Below are positions 41,059 through 50,220 of a stretch of DNA of 64,000 nt, one piece after another. The translations under genes were made by a program, and so were the position numbers. The stretch comes from an uncultured bacterium (GTDB taxonomy: Bacteria; Armatimonadota; JACIXR01): assembly GCA_938041455.1 (NCBI GenBank), contig CALITO010000002.1:62001-126000 (forward strand), given 5' to 3'. How positions within the stretch are numbered: position 1 is the stretch's first letter; each line of letters starts with the position of its first letter. The notes below the pieces were generated by a model. That model searched no databases and had not been told where the DNA came from. It was given only the letters and a program-made list of their open reading frames with translations.

Positions 41059-42833
41059 GAAACCATCTTAGACTTACGCAAAGAAGGGGTAGACAATTCA
41101 CAAGGCTGGTAATATTTTATTTCTTACTACTGGTAGGCAACCTCGGCTATCTCCAGATAGTAAAATTCCCCCATTATAAAAAAATCGCTCAACAACAAAC
41201 CTATAAAAGAATGGAGATCTTACCGCAAAGAGGGACTATCTACGACCGAAATAGACGAGTTCTTGCGGAGGAACTGTTAGGAGGTTCTGTTTTCCTTCGC
41301 CCACGGCATGTAAAAGATGCAAACCTTCTATTCACCAAATTAGCCCCCCTCCTTCCCCTCGATGAAGAAAAGCTGATGGATAAACTGCTCGGTCCTCGCG
41401 AACTAACCCCCATAGAAAGGAACATAGATTATTCCAGATTTGAAAAAATAAGGAAAATCGTTCGTGAACATCATATTTCAGGAGTAGAACTAACGGAGGA
41501 AAGAAAAAGATTTTATCCCTATGGACATATCTTCTCTCATCTCTTGGGGTTTCTCAACATAGATCAAGAACCTCTCGAGGGATGTGAGAAAACACTTAAC
41601 CATTACTTAGGAGGTAGAAAGGGGATAGCCGAAGGTGCATGCGACATTCAGGGAAATCTTGTTCCCACTGCCTCTCGTATAATACAACCACCCGAGGATG
41701 GGGCAAGTGTGGTGTTAACCGTGGACTTAGATATACAACGAATCGTGGAAGAAGAGTTGGATAAAGCAATGGAAACACTTAAACCGAAAGCAGCCATAGC
41801 GATCGTTATGAACCCCCAAAATGGGGATATACTCGCTTTAGCGAACCGTCCTACCTTTGACCCAAACAATCAAAGCCGGTACCCAACTGATTACAAACGT
41901 AATAGAGCGGTGACAGACCTTTATGAAGTAGGCTCCGTACTCAAGCCCACAATAATAGCCGCCGCCCTTCAGGAGGGAGTAATAACCCCTTCCTCTCGTT
42001 TCTATTGTGGAGGGAAACTACAGTTGGGGGAGAGGACCATTTCCTGCGTCGTTCATCATAAAGGTGGACACGGTAGCGTCACCCCAGAGAAGATACTCCA
42101 GGTATCTTGCAATGTGGGAGCAGCACAAGTGGGGTTGAAGATGGGAGCTAAAAGACTTTACCAAGCGCTAGAGAATTTCGGTTTTTCTCAAACCCTTACA
42201 GACGAGATCTTCGGAGCCCACCCCGGAATCATACCTCCCTTGGAAAAATGGGACAAAGTAAGAACAGCAAATGTAGCCTTCGGACAAGGAATAGCTATTA
42301 CTCCCCTCCATTTAATAACCGCTTTCTGCTCCCTCCTTAACGGAGGCATCCTTTATAAACCTCGTATATTGAAGGCGGTTATCCAACCTGATGGAGAGGA
42401 GATAACGGTTGAACCCGAGGTTATTTCCCATCCCCTTTCTCCAGAGGTAGCAAATATGGTTAAGAATATGCTTGAGAAGGTAGTGGAAAGTAAGGGGGGA
42501 ACCGCTTACGGATACGCAAATATTGAAGGGATAAGGATAGGGGGAAAAACAGGAACGGCGCAGAAGGTAATAAACGGCGTATATACTAATGAGGTAGTTG
42601 CTTCATTTATAGGTTTCTTCCCCGTTTCTGACCCCCGTTTAGCTATCCTCGTTCTTATAGACCAACCGCAAATAAACCGCTGGGGGGCAACAGCCGCGGC
42701 CCCCATTTTCAGGCAAATTGCCCAAAGAAGCCTTGCCTACCTGGGATATAATCCCACCTTAACCCAAACCACCCTTAACACCCTCCAGGCTGTTGCCTCC
42801 CAGCGGCCTTCTCATCTTGAAAATGCACCCTAA
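41055..42833 (+). CDS. ftsI: Peptidoglycan transpeptidase FtsI/PBP (class B)
   Basis: This septal D,D-transpeptidase cross-links peptidoglycan with FtsW. One N-terminal membrane anchor (LVIFYFLLLVGNLGYLQI) is followed by the pedestal (RGTIYDRNRRVLAEEL) and the penicillin-binding domain. Catalytic motifs are SVLK (S294 in YEVGSVLKP), SCN (351-353) and KTGTAQK near 498. YEVGSVLK differs from the common EPGSTFK context but keeps Ser and Lys. There is no PASTA domain. The ATG overlaps ftsL by 4 nt. Confidence 0.94.
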   Translation: MRNHLRLTQRRGRQFTRLVIFYFLLLVGNLGYLQIVKFPHYKKIAQQQTYKRMEILPQRGTIYDRNRRVLAEELLGGSVFLRPRHVKDANLLFTKLAPLLPLDEEKLMDKLLGPRELTPIERNIDYSRFEKIRKIVREHHISGVELTEERKRFYPYGHIFSHLLGFLNIDQEPLEGCEKTLNHYLGGRKGIAEGACDIQGNLVPTASRIIQPPEDGASVVLTVDLDIQRIVEEELDKAMETLKPKAAIAIVMNPQNGDILALANRPTFDPNNQSRYPTDYKRNRAVTDLYEVGSVLKPTIIAAALQEGVITPSSRFYCGGKLQLGERTISCVVHHKGGHGSVTPEKILQVSCNVGAAQVGLKMGAKRLYQALENFGFSQTLTDEIFGAHPGIIPPLEKWDKVRTANVAFGQGIAITPLHLITAFCSLLNGGILYKPRILKAVIQPDGEEITVEPEVISHPLSPEVANMVKNMLEKVVESKGGTAYGYANIEGIRIGGKTGTAQKVINGVYTNEVVASFIGFFPVSDPRLAILVLIDQPQINRWGATAAAPIFRQIAQRSLAYLGYNPTLTQTTLNTLQAVASQRPSHLENAP

Positions 42834-42899
42834 ATAGTTTAATATATTTAAAAGAAAAAGAATAGCATTTCTGAAACGAGTCGTCGTTTTTACCTTCGC

Positions 42900-42905
42900 T
42901 ATACT
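42900..42905 (+). promoter_or_regulatory. Possible -10 box of an internal dcw promoter at murE
   Basis: TATACT lies 10 nt before the murE ATG at 42916, in the 82-nt ftsI-murE gap. No convincing -35 and no ribosome site are visible, so if active it would give a nearly leaderless murE message. Confidence 0.35.
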
Positions 42906-42915
42906 ATTTTAAAAA

Positions 42916-44409
42916 ATGCGCTTGACTAAACTGCTACATAATACGGAGATAGTAAAGAGCAGAGGCGATTTATCCCGGGAAATCAAGGGAATCTCCCACG
43001 ATTCCCGTGAGATAAAGCCCGGTTATCTCTTCGTAGCCATCAGAGGTGAACAATTTGATGGACACGATTTTATTAATGAAGCAGTTGAAAAAGGGGCCTC
43101 CGCTTTAGTAGTAGAGGATGAAGCGAAATTACCACTTCTCGGACCCCCCTCCATCGTTGTTCGCTCCTCACGTAAAGCACTTGCCGAGCTAAGTGCCCGT
43201 TTCTACAACCACCCCTCTCGGAGGTTAAAACTAATAGGCGTCACCGGCACCAATGGCAAAGGACTTACCTGTCATTTCCTCTTCCATATTTTTCGAGCCT
43301 TTGGATATAAAGTAGCATACCTTGGTTCATTAGGAGCCTGGCTGGACCAAGAGCCCCTCACCTGGCCCAACAAGACAACACCCGAGGCACCACTCGTTCA
43401 AGAAACCCTTGCCAAAATCGCAGAGAAGAACGGTGATGTGGTTGTTATGGAGGTCTCATCCCACGCCATTGCTCAACATAGAAGTTGGAGTTGCGAGTTT
43501 GATATGTGCGTCTTTACTAATCTATCCCAGGACCACCTTGATTATCATAAGGACATCGAATCCTATTTCCAAACGAAACTGAAACTTTTCCTGGATTATC
43601 CGCCCTGTTCCTCTAAATCCTTCACCTCCATCTTAAATGTAGACGACCCCTATGGAAAACGCATCCTAAAAGAAATAAGGACCCCTTTTATCACCTATGG
43701 CACCTCTAACGAGGCTTTCGTAAGAGGCTATATAGTTAGACAAGACTTCACCTCCCTGCTCTTCCATCTCATAACTCCCGCGGGGGAAACAGATGTTCGT
43801 CTTCCTCTCGGTGGATTATTCAATTTCCCCAATGCCCTTGCGGCAGCCGCTACCGCCTTCGCCCAGCAGATACCTTTAGAAACGATTAAGCAAGGGTTAG
43901 AGTCAACTACTCCCTTACCGGGAAGATTTGAAAACCTTAACGAGGGACAAGATTTCCCGGTCATAGTGGATTATGCTCACACACCTCAGGGGATAGAGGA
44001 GCTCTTGATATCCATAAGCCCTTTATGCAAAGGGAGAAAAATCATTGTTTTCGGATGCGGAGGCGATAGAGACAGAAGTAAGCGGCCCCTGATGGGTAGA
44101 ATCGCCGCTGAACTCTCTGATGTGGCGATAATCACATCCGATAATCCCCGTAGTGAAAAACCGGGAAAAATCATAGAGGAAATACTCTCTGGTATACGGG
44201 AAGAAAATAGGTCAAAAGTTATAGTAGAAGAGGACAGAGAAAAGGCGATATCTTTAGCGATCCGGATTGCCAAGAGAAACGATTGCTTGCTTATAGCAGG
44301 AAAGGGCCACGAGACCTATCAAATATTCGCCGATAGGGTCATCCACTTTGATGACCGAGAGGTGGCAAAGAGACTTATAAAGGAGAGGCTAAATGCAACT
44401 CCCTCTTAA
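42916..44409 (+). CDS. murE: UDP-MurNAc-L-Ala-D-Glu:meso-diaminopimelate ligase
   Basis: MurE adds the third amino acid to the peptidoglycan stem peptide. The three Mur-ligase domains are present; VMEVSSHAIAQHR, FTNLSQDHLDYHKDIESYF and DYAHTPQGIEELL are typical. DNPR (409-412 in TSDNPRSEKPG) marks specificity for meso-DAP. The ATP loop reads GTNGKGLT at 111-118 instead of GTNGKTTT, so the Thr that normally follows the loop Lys is Gly. There is no visible ribosome site. The 3' end overlaps murF by 17 nt. Confidence 0.95.
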   Translation: MRLTKLLHNTEIVKSRGDLSREIKGISHDSREIKPGYLFVAIRGEQFDGHDFINEAVEKGASALVVEDEAKLPLLGPPSIVVRSSRKALAELSARFYNHPSRRLKLIGVTGTNGKGLTCHFLFHIFRAFGYKVAYLGSLGAWLDQEPLTWPNKTTPEAPLVQETLAKIAEKNGDVVVMEVSSHAIAQHRSWSCEFDMCVFTNLSQDHLDYHKDIESYFQTKLKLFLDYPPCSSKSFTSILNVDDPYGKRILKEIRTPFITYGTSNEAFVRGYIVRQDFTSLLFHLITPAGETDVRLPLGGLFNFPNALAAAATAFAQQIPLETIKQGLESTTPLPGRFENLNEGQDFPVIVDYAHTPQGIEELLISISPLCKGRKIIVFGCGGDRDRSKRPLMGRIAAELSDVAIITSDNPRSEKPGKIIEEILSGIREENRSKVIVEEDREKAISLAIRIAKRNDCLLIAGKGHETYQIFADRVIHFDDREVAKRLIKERLNATPS

Positions 44410-45760
44410 GGAAGTCTGCTTGGCTTTAGGTAAAGAGGAATGCCCCTCTGATTTGGTAATCAGGGGAGTCTCCACCGATAGCCGTATACCTCAGAAGGAT
44501 TGTCTTTTCTTTGCCATTAAGGGAGAAAAATTCGACGGGCACGATTTCCTATGGCCTGCATACGAAAATGGCTGTCTTGCAGCAGTAGTCCACTCTCCGC
44601 CACCTTCTCCCCCTCCAATTCCCCTCATAGAAGTGGAGGATACACTTAAGGCACTGGGTATACTGGCAAGTTATTACAGAAGTAAATTTTCTCCCATCTG
44701 CCTTGGAGTAACAGGTAGCACAGGGAAAACCACTACAAAGGAAATGCTCGCCCACCTCCTTGGAGCAAGGTACCAGGTTCTCAAAACAGAGAAAAACTAT
44801 AATACAGAAATAGGGGTGCCATTGACACTTTTCCGATTGAAAGGGACACACTCCGCGTTAGTGGTGGAGATGGCAACGAGAGGAAAGGGACAAATCGCCT
44901 GGCTTGCCCATATAGTTAAGCCGAAAATAGGGATAATAACCAACATTGGACCAGCTCACTTGGAATTCTTCAAGAGCATAGAAGAGATAGCGGAGGCAAA
45001 GGCAGAACTACTCAAAGCTCTACCACCTGATGGTGTCGCAATTCTAAACGCTGATGACCACTTCTTTTCCTTCTTAAAGAAACGAGCCAATTGTCAAGTC
45101 CTTTCCTTTGGGATGTCGCCCCAGGCAGATATATCCTGCGAGATTATGGGAGGGAATAAGCCTTTGTCTCTCAAGTTAAAAACCCCAAAGGGCGAAAGTA
45201 TCGTTGAAGCTCCCTTTAAGGGTGAACACGATGTCCTAAATCTTCTGGCTGCGGTAGCAGGCGCCTTCTCTGCGGGCCTTTCCTTAGAGGAAATAGAGGG
45301 ACGAATCCCCACCTTATCCCGCCCCCCTATGCGAATGGAATTACACGAACTTACACCTGGTCTCCTGCTCATAAACGACGCCTATAATTCTAATCCGTCT
45401 TCTTTGAGAGCAGCTCTTCGATTCCTGAAAGGGCAAGAGGGACGAAAAATTGCCGTGCTTGGCGATATGTTGGAATTAGGAAAGGATAGCAAAAAAATCC
45501 ACTTTGAGGCGGGTAGATGGGTAAAGGATGCAGGAGTGGATTTTCTAATAACTATAGGGGAATATGCCCAGTTTATGGGAGAAGGAGCAAGGGAAAGTGG
45601 CTTACCTCCTGAGAAAATCGCTTCCTTCCCTAATAAAGAAGAAGCCCTGCCTTTCCTGTTGGAGCTTGTGAGAGAGGGAGATGTGATTTTAGTAAAGGCT
45701 TCACGGAAATTGGCATTGGATAAAATCGTGGAGGAATTGATAAAATGCCATTCCTCTTAA
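44393..45760 (+). CDS. murF: UDP-MurNAc-tripeptide:D-Ala-D-Ala ligase
   Basis: MurF completes the UDP-MurNAc-pentapeptide. GVSTDSR near the N-terminus, ATP loop GSTGKTTTKEM, EKNYNTEIGVPLTLF, TNIGPAHLEFFKSIEEIAEAK and NDAYNSNPSSLRAAL are all diagnostic. The length of 455 residues is normal. It overlaps murE (17 nt) and mraY (16 nt). Confidence 0.96.
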   Translation: MQLPLKEVCLALGKEECPSDLVIRGVSTDSRIPQKDCLFFAIKGEKFDGHDFLWPAYENGCLAAVVHSPPPSPPPIPLIEVEDTLKALGILASYYRSKFSPICLGVTGSTGKTTTKEMLAHLLGARYQVLKTEKNYNTEIGVPLTLFRLKGTHSALVVEMATRGKGQIAWLAHIVKPKIGIITNIGPAHLEFFKSIEEIAEAKAELLKALPPDGVAILNADDHFFSFLKKRANCQVLSFGMSPQADISCEIMGGNKPLSLKLKTPKGESIVEAPFKGEHDVLNLLAAVAGAFSAGLSLEEIEGRIPTLSRPPMRMELHELTPGLLLINDAYNSNPSSLRAALRFLKGQEGRKIAVLGDMLELGKDSKKIHFEAGRWVKDAGVDFLITIGEYAQFMGEGARESGLPPEKIASFPNKEEALPFLLELVREGDVILVKASRKLALDKIVEELIKCHSS

Positions 45761-46689
45761 AATCCTCCCTTCTGGCCTTTGCCATTTCTTGTTTGCTCTC
45801 TTACCTTTTGATTCATTTCTTCAGGGGGATGGGCGTGGGACAGAGGATAAGCATGGATGCTCCAGAGAGACACCGCAAAAAGGAGAACACCCCTACTATG
45901 GGAGGAATAGCCATCGTCATATCAACCTGCCTCGCTTATATTCTGATGGGGGGTAAGAATTCCTTGCTTCCTCTTTCCCTTTTGGGCTTCGCCTTAATAG
46001 GCTTTATAGACGATTTTCTAAGCATAAGGAGGGGCAAATCGCTGGGCTTAAAGGCACGCCACAAACTCCTATTTCAAGCGATGTTCTCCCTCCTTTTACT
46101 ATTCTCCCTGAAAGACTTCTCCACTATAATCTATTTTCCGGGTCCCCTGAGGTATTGGGATTTGGGCTATTTCTTCTATCCCCTTTTCGCCCTCCTTTTA
46201 CTCGTCGGATTCTCCAATGGGGTGAATTTAACCGATGGATTAGACGGGCTCGCTGGAGGGTGTTCAGCCATAGTCGCCGCGGGGATGGCTATGGTGGCTC
46301 TCTCTCTTGCTGAACAAGATAACAGCCTTTTCTTGGCTGGTTTGAGTGGAGCTTGTCTCGGCTTTCTCTGGTTTAACCTGTATCCCGCCAAGCTAATTAT
46401 GGGTGATACGGGCTCCCTAGCCTTAGGTGGTTCCCTTGCTTTTTCATCCATTCTCCTTAAGACGGAAATCGTCTTCATCTTTATGGGACTGGTATTCCTT
46501 GCTGAGACGGCTTCCGTTATTATCCAGGTCATTTCCTTCAAGACCAGTGGAAAGCGAGTCTTCAAAATGACTCCCCTTCACCACCACTTCGAACTATCTG
46601 GTTGGGAAGAACCGCTTATAACAACCCGTTTCTGGCTAGCCACGCTTGTAATAACACTCATCGGTTACTGGCTAGCCCTTCTGAGGTGA
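45745..46689 (+). CDS. mraY: Phospho-N-acetylmuramoyl-pentapeptide transferase
   Basis: MraY moves phospho-MurNAc-pentapeptide onto undecaprenyl phosphate to form lipid I. Conserved cytoplasmic loops are present: RHRKKENTPTMGGIAIV, IGFIDDFLSIRRGKSLGL, NGVNLTDGLDGLAGG, MGDTGSLALGG and the terminal HHHFELSGWEE. About ten membrane helices fit in 314 residues. It overlaps murF by 16 nt. Confidence 0.97.
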   Translation: MPFLLKSSLLAFAISCLLSYLLIHFFRGMGVGQRISMDAPERHRKKENTPTMGGIAIVISTCLAYILMGGKNSLLPLSLLGFALIGFIDDFLSIRRGKSLGLKARHKLLFQAMFSLLLLFSLKDFSTIIYFPGPLRYWDLGYFFYPLFALLLLVGFSNGVNLTDGLDGLAGGCSAIVAAGMAMVALSLAEQDNSLFLAGLSGACLGFLWFNLYPAKLIMGDTGSLALGGSLAFSSILLKTEIVFIFMGLVFLAETASVIIQVISFKTSGKRVFKMTPLHHHFELSGWEEPLITTRFWLATLVITLIGYWLALLR

Positions 46690-46694
46690 AGGTA

Positions 46695-48044
46695 ATGTTC
46701 AAGGGGAAGAAAATCAACATAATAGGCTTAGGAAACACAGGGATAGCAGCTGCGGAGGTTTTGGCCCCCGCAAATGAGGTGGCTATTTTTGACCGCAAGG
46801 AGGTCCCCATCCCACCCCAACTGGAGAATTTACCTCTCAAATTTCATTTAGGTGACCCTTTATATCAGGGGGCGGAAGAGGCCGATTTGATAATCATAAG
46901 CCCGGGTGTTCCACCAACGGAACCATTCGTAGAAAGAGCAATAGCCTCAAAAGTTCCCATAAGAAGCGAAATAGAAATAGCCTATCAACTTTGTCCTGCC
47001 CCCATCGTTGCCGTGACAGGCACTGATGGTAAAACCACCACAACTTCCCTCATAACTCATATTTTGAACAGGGCAGGAAAGCGAGCGATAGCGGCGGGCA
47101 ACATCGGCAATCCTTTTATAAAAGTGGTGCCTACCCTCTCTCCTAAAGACATAGTAGTGTTGGAGGTATCTAGTTTCCAACTCGAATGGATAGAATTTTT
47201 CCGTCCCCATATCGGCATTCTATTGAATATATCAACGGACCATTTGGAGCGTTATCCATCCCTAAAGGAATATGGAAAAACCAAGATGCGACTGTTCCAA
47301 AATCAAAACGAGATGGATTTCGCTATCCTCAACGGAGACGATCCCCTCGTTTGTAGCCTCTCCAAGGATTTGCCCTCCCATCGCCTTTTCTTCTCCCTTT
47401 ATTCCCCGGTTGAGGAAGGAGCCTTTACCAAGGGGGAGAAAATCTATATAAAAATTAAAGGAAACGAAATTTCAATTCCCCTCTTCCCTACCCGCTTAGA
47501 GGGATTGCATAACCTACAAAATATCCTTGCTTCTTTCCTCGCAGCTTTTCTTCTCCATGTTCCACCTGATGAAATCTCTCAAGCGGTATCAACATTCCAA
47601 CCATTGGAGCACCGTATGGAAAAGGTAGGGTATATAAATGGTGTGCTTTTTGTGAACGACTCCAAAGCAACAAATCCCCACGCCGCCTCCAAAGCCCTCG
47701 CTTCCTTCTCTTCGCCCATTGTCCTAATAGCAGGAGGAAGATTGAAAGAAGGAGCAGATTATGAAATGCTCTTCAGAAGATATAAACATAAACTCAAAGC
47801 GACGGTCTTAATCGGTGAAGCAACCCCTTTGCTTGAGAAAATAGCGAGAAAAGCAGGGATAAAATCGGTTTACAAAGGAAGGGATTTGAGGGAAGCAGTG
47901 AAGCAAGCTTTCCGCCTTTCCTCGCCGGGGGACACTGTTCTATTTTCACCCGCTTGCTCTAGTTTCGATATGTTCGCAAATTTTGAGGAAAGGGGCAAAC
48001 GTTTTAAGGAAATCGTCCAAAGCTTCTGGGAGGGAGGAAAATAA
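46695..48044 (+). CDS. murD: UDP-MurNAc-L-alanine:D-glutamate ligase
   Basis: MurD adds D-Glu to UDP-MurNAc-L-Ala. I start at ATG 46695 (MFKGKKINIIGLGNTGIAAAEVL), preceded by GAGGTGAAGG. Longer frames reaching back to 46602 would read through the end of mraY and have no homology. Features include the Rossmann start, SPGVPP, ATP loop GTDGKTTTTSL, EVSSFQLEW, FVNDSKATNPHAA and LFSPACSSFDMFANFEERG. 449 residues. Confidence 0.96.
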   Translation: MFKGKKINIIGLGNTGIAAAEVLAPANEVAIFDRKEVPIPPQLENLPLKFHLGDPLYQGAEEADLIIISPGVPPTEPFVERAIASKVPIRSEIEIAYQLCPAPIVAVTGTDGKTTTTSLITHILNRAGKRAIAAGNIGNPFIKVVPTLSPKDIVVLEVSSFQLEWIEFFRPHIGILLNISTDHLERYPSLKEYGKTKMRLFQNQNEMDFAILNGDDPLVCSLSKDLPSHRLFFSLYSPVEEGAFTKGEKIYIKIKGNEISIPLFPTRLEGLHNLQNILASFLAAFLLHVPPDEISQAVSTFQPLEHRMEKVGYINGVLFVNDSKATNPHAASKALASFSSPIVLIAGGRLKEGADYEMLFRRYKHKLKATVLIGEATPLLEKIARKAGIKSVYKGRDLREAVKQAFRLSSPGDTVLFSPACSSFDMFANFEERGKRFKEIVQSFWEGGK

Positions 48045-49126
48045 TGAGCAGGTTGTTAAGGACCATAGAAACGAAAGCGAGATTTATCATATCCTTCTGT
48101 GTTATATGGCTCATGGTATGCGGGACAATATTTGTTATCAGCTCAGCGAAATATCCCTCGGGCAGGAGTCCATTCTCACAGCTTGTCTTTTTACTCGTAG
48201 GGCTGTTCGCTTTTTTAGCAACCTCCTCCATTAATTACGAGAAGCTCGCTTCCTACTCATGGCTTCTTTATTTTCTCGCTTTGTTCCTCCTCATAGCGAC
48301 GATTATCCGGGGGCGCCTCAGATGGATCCACATAGCGGGTCCTTTCGAGTTACAACCCTACGAATTTGCCAAGATAGCGGTAGTAATTTTTCTCGCTACA
48401 TTATTAGCCAAGCAAAGAAATCTCCATAATTTTGGGAAGACGGCTCTGTTCCCTCTACTTGCTCTCCTGCCCTTTATTGCCCTTTTGATTTGCCAACCTC
48501 ACTTCGGCGCTTGCGTCCTTCTATTCACAACCTTCCTTGTTATGCTTTTTCTCAGAGGGGTTAAGATTTCCCACATACTCTGCGTCCTGGGAATAGGTTT
48601 ACTTCTACTTTCTATCCTCCTTGTCTCAAATCCTAACCGGCGTCAACGCATAACCTCCCTATTTGAGAACGACCCTTTGGGTAAAAGTTATCAAAAGAAC
48701 CAAGCATTAGTCGCAATTGGCTCTGGCGGTCCATGGGGTAAAGGCCTAGGAAACAGTATTATGAAGTTGGGTTTTCTGCCGGAAGCACACACCGATTTCC
48801 TTTTCGCCATTGTCGCAGAGGAATTGGGGTTTTTCCTGACCTGCGTCTTCGTTTTAATGCCCTTTGGACTTTTTCTTCTCTCCTCCTATATTGTGAGTTT
48901 CTCAGCCCTATCGCTCTTAGGAGTTATATTAGGGGGAGGGCTGGCATCATTATTCGCGATTCAGTTCTTCATAAATTTGACCATGGTTTCCACCCCCTAT
49001 TTCCCCGTGGTAGGACTTCCCCTACCCTTTTTTGCTTACGGGGGTTCCTCCCTTATTAGTTCCTGCCTTGCTGCGGGCATACTCAATAATATAGCGAGAG
49101 CCAGGGAGGTGAAAAATCGCCAATAA
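48044..49126 (+). CDS. ftsW: Peptidoglycan glycosyltransferase FtsW (SEDS)
   Basis: The SEDS protein polymerises lipid II at the septum with FtsI. About ten membrane helices are seen, with the family blocks INYEKLASYSWLLYFLALFLL, LQPYEFAKIAVVIFLA, SGGPWGKGLGNSIMKLGFLPEAHTDFLFAIVAEELGF and the terminal GLPLPFFAYGGSSLI. Its place between murD and murG marks it as FtsW rather than RodA. The ATG overlaps the murD stop by 1 nt. Confidence 0.94.
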   Translation: MSRLLRTIETKARFIISFCVIWLMVCGTIFVISSAKYPSGRSPFSQLVFLLVGLFAFLATSSINYEKLASYSWLLYFLALFLLIATIIRGRLRWIHIAGPFELQPYEFAKIAVVIFLATLLAKQRNLHNFGKTALFPLLALLPFIALLICQPHFGACVLLFTTFLVMLFLRGVKISHILCVLGIGLLLLSILLVSNPNRRQRITSLFENDPLGKSYQKNQALVAIGSGGPWGKGLGNSIMKLGFLPEAHTDFLFAIVAEELGFFLTCVFVLMPFGLFLLSSYIVSFSALSLLGVILGGGLASLFAIQFFINLTMVSTPYFPVVGLPLPFFAYGGSSLISSCLAAGILNNIARAREVKNRQ

Positions 49127-49131
49127 AGAGG

Positions 49132-50220
49132 ATGAGCCAGAAGCGGGTGTTATTCGCTGCGGGAGGAACAGGAGGACATATTTTCCCCGCGCTCGCGATA
49201 GCCGAGGTTCTACAGCGAGAGAAAAAAGCAGAAGTTTTGTTTATAGGCGGGAAGGATATGGAGCTCTCCCTCATCGCCCCCCATTACCCCTTGATGATGC
49301 TTCCTGTAATGCCTATGAAACGCTTTCCCTCTCTTATTTGCAAACCGCTTCTTGCTTTTCTTAAGAGCATCATCTTATCCCTCCTCTTCCTTTTCAAAGA
49401 ACATCCTTCCGTTGTAGTGGGTATGGGAGGCTACCCCTCCCTCCCCCCTTTGCTGGCTGCTGCCTTCTTAAGAATTCCCATCGTCATCCACGAGCAAAAC
49501 ATCATTCCGGGAAGGGTCAATAAATTGCTCGCTTATTTTGCTAAGAAGATACTAATATCATTCCCTGAAACGGCAAGCTTCTTCCCTCCCTCCCGCACCA
49601 AGTTGGTCGGTTTACCTATTCGCTCCTCCTTGAGAAAAATAGACAAGACAATAGCACGCCAGAAATTGAAGCTCACCCCTTCAGCACCAACAATTTTAAT
49701 AAGCGGAGGGAGTAGAGGTGCCCTTTCCCTTAATAAGGCAATAGTAGAAATTCTCCCCTTACTTCTTAAGGAGGGGATACAAGTAATGCATATTTGCGGC
49801 CTGGCGCACTACCAGCAATTTAAGGAGAGCACCCAGAATATTGATGACCGCTATCTTCTCTTACCTTTCACCTCGGAGATGCATCTTTTTTATTCCGCTG
49901 CTGACTTGTGCATTAGCAGGGCTGGCGCCTCCACATTGGCGGAGCTATCTTTCTTCGCTTTACCTTCTATTCTTATTCCTTATCCTTATGCTATTGCTCA
50001 GCACCAGTTTTTGAACGCCTTGCTTTTTCAGAAGAGGGGAGCAAGTCGTGTCCTCTTAAACGAGGCACTGGGGGAGCCCAGAAAGCTTTACGAGGAGATT
50101 TCTCACCTTCTTTCTTCACCCCAGCAATTAGAGAAGATGTCAGCGTCCGCCCGTTCCCTTTACCTACCAGGAGCATCCTTAGAAGCAGCAAATGAAATTG
50201 AGGAGGTGATAAGAAGATGA
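49132..50220 (+). CDS. murG: Lipid II synthase MurG (UDP-GlcNAc transferase)
   Basis: MurG adds GlcNAc to lipid I at the inner membrane. Motifs FAAGGTGGHIFPALAIAEVL, GMGGYPSLPPLLAA, HEQNIIPGRVN, ISGGSRGALSLN, CISRAGASTLAELSFFALPSILIPYPYAIAQHQ are diagnostic of this GT28 enzyme. The length of 362 residues is normal. It overlaps murC by 4 nt. Confidence 0.97.
   Translation: MSQKRVLFAAGGTGGHIFPALAIAEVLQREKKAEVLFIGGKDMELSLIAPHYPLMMLPVMPMKRFPSLICKPLLAFLKSIILSLLFLFKEHPSVVVGMGGYPSLPPLLAAAFLRIPIVIHEQNIIPGRVNKLLAYFAKKILISFPETASFFPPSRTKLVGLPIRSSLRKIDKTIARQKLKLTPSAPTILISGGSRGALSLNKAIVEILPLLLKEGIQVMHICGLAHYQQFKESTQNIDDRYLLLPFTSEMHLFYSAADLCISRAGASTLAELSFFALPSILIPYPYAIAQHQFLNALLFQKRGASRVLLNEALGEPRKLYEEISHLLSSPQQLEKMSASARSLYLPGASLEAANEIEEVIRR

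Noticed and set aside
46602..46694. Longer N-terminus for murD
   Set aside because: It is read in another frame through the end of mraY; MurD homology begins at 46695, which has its own ribosome site.
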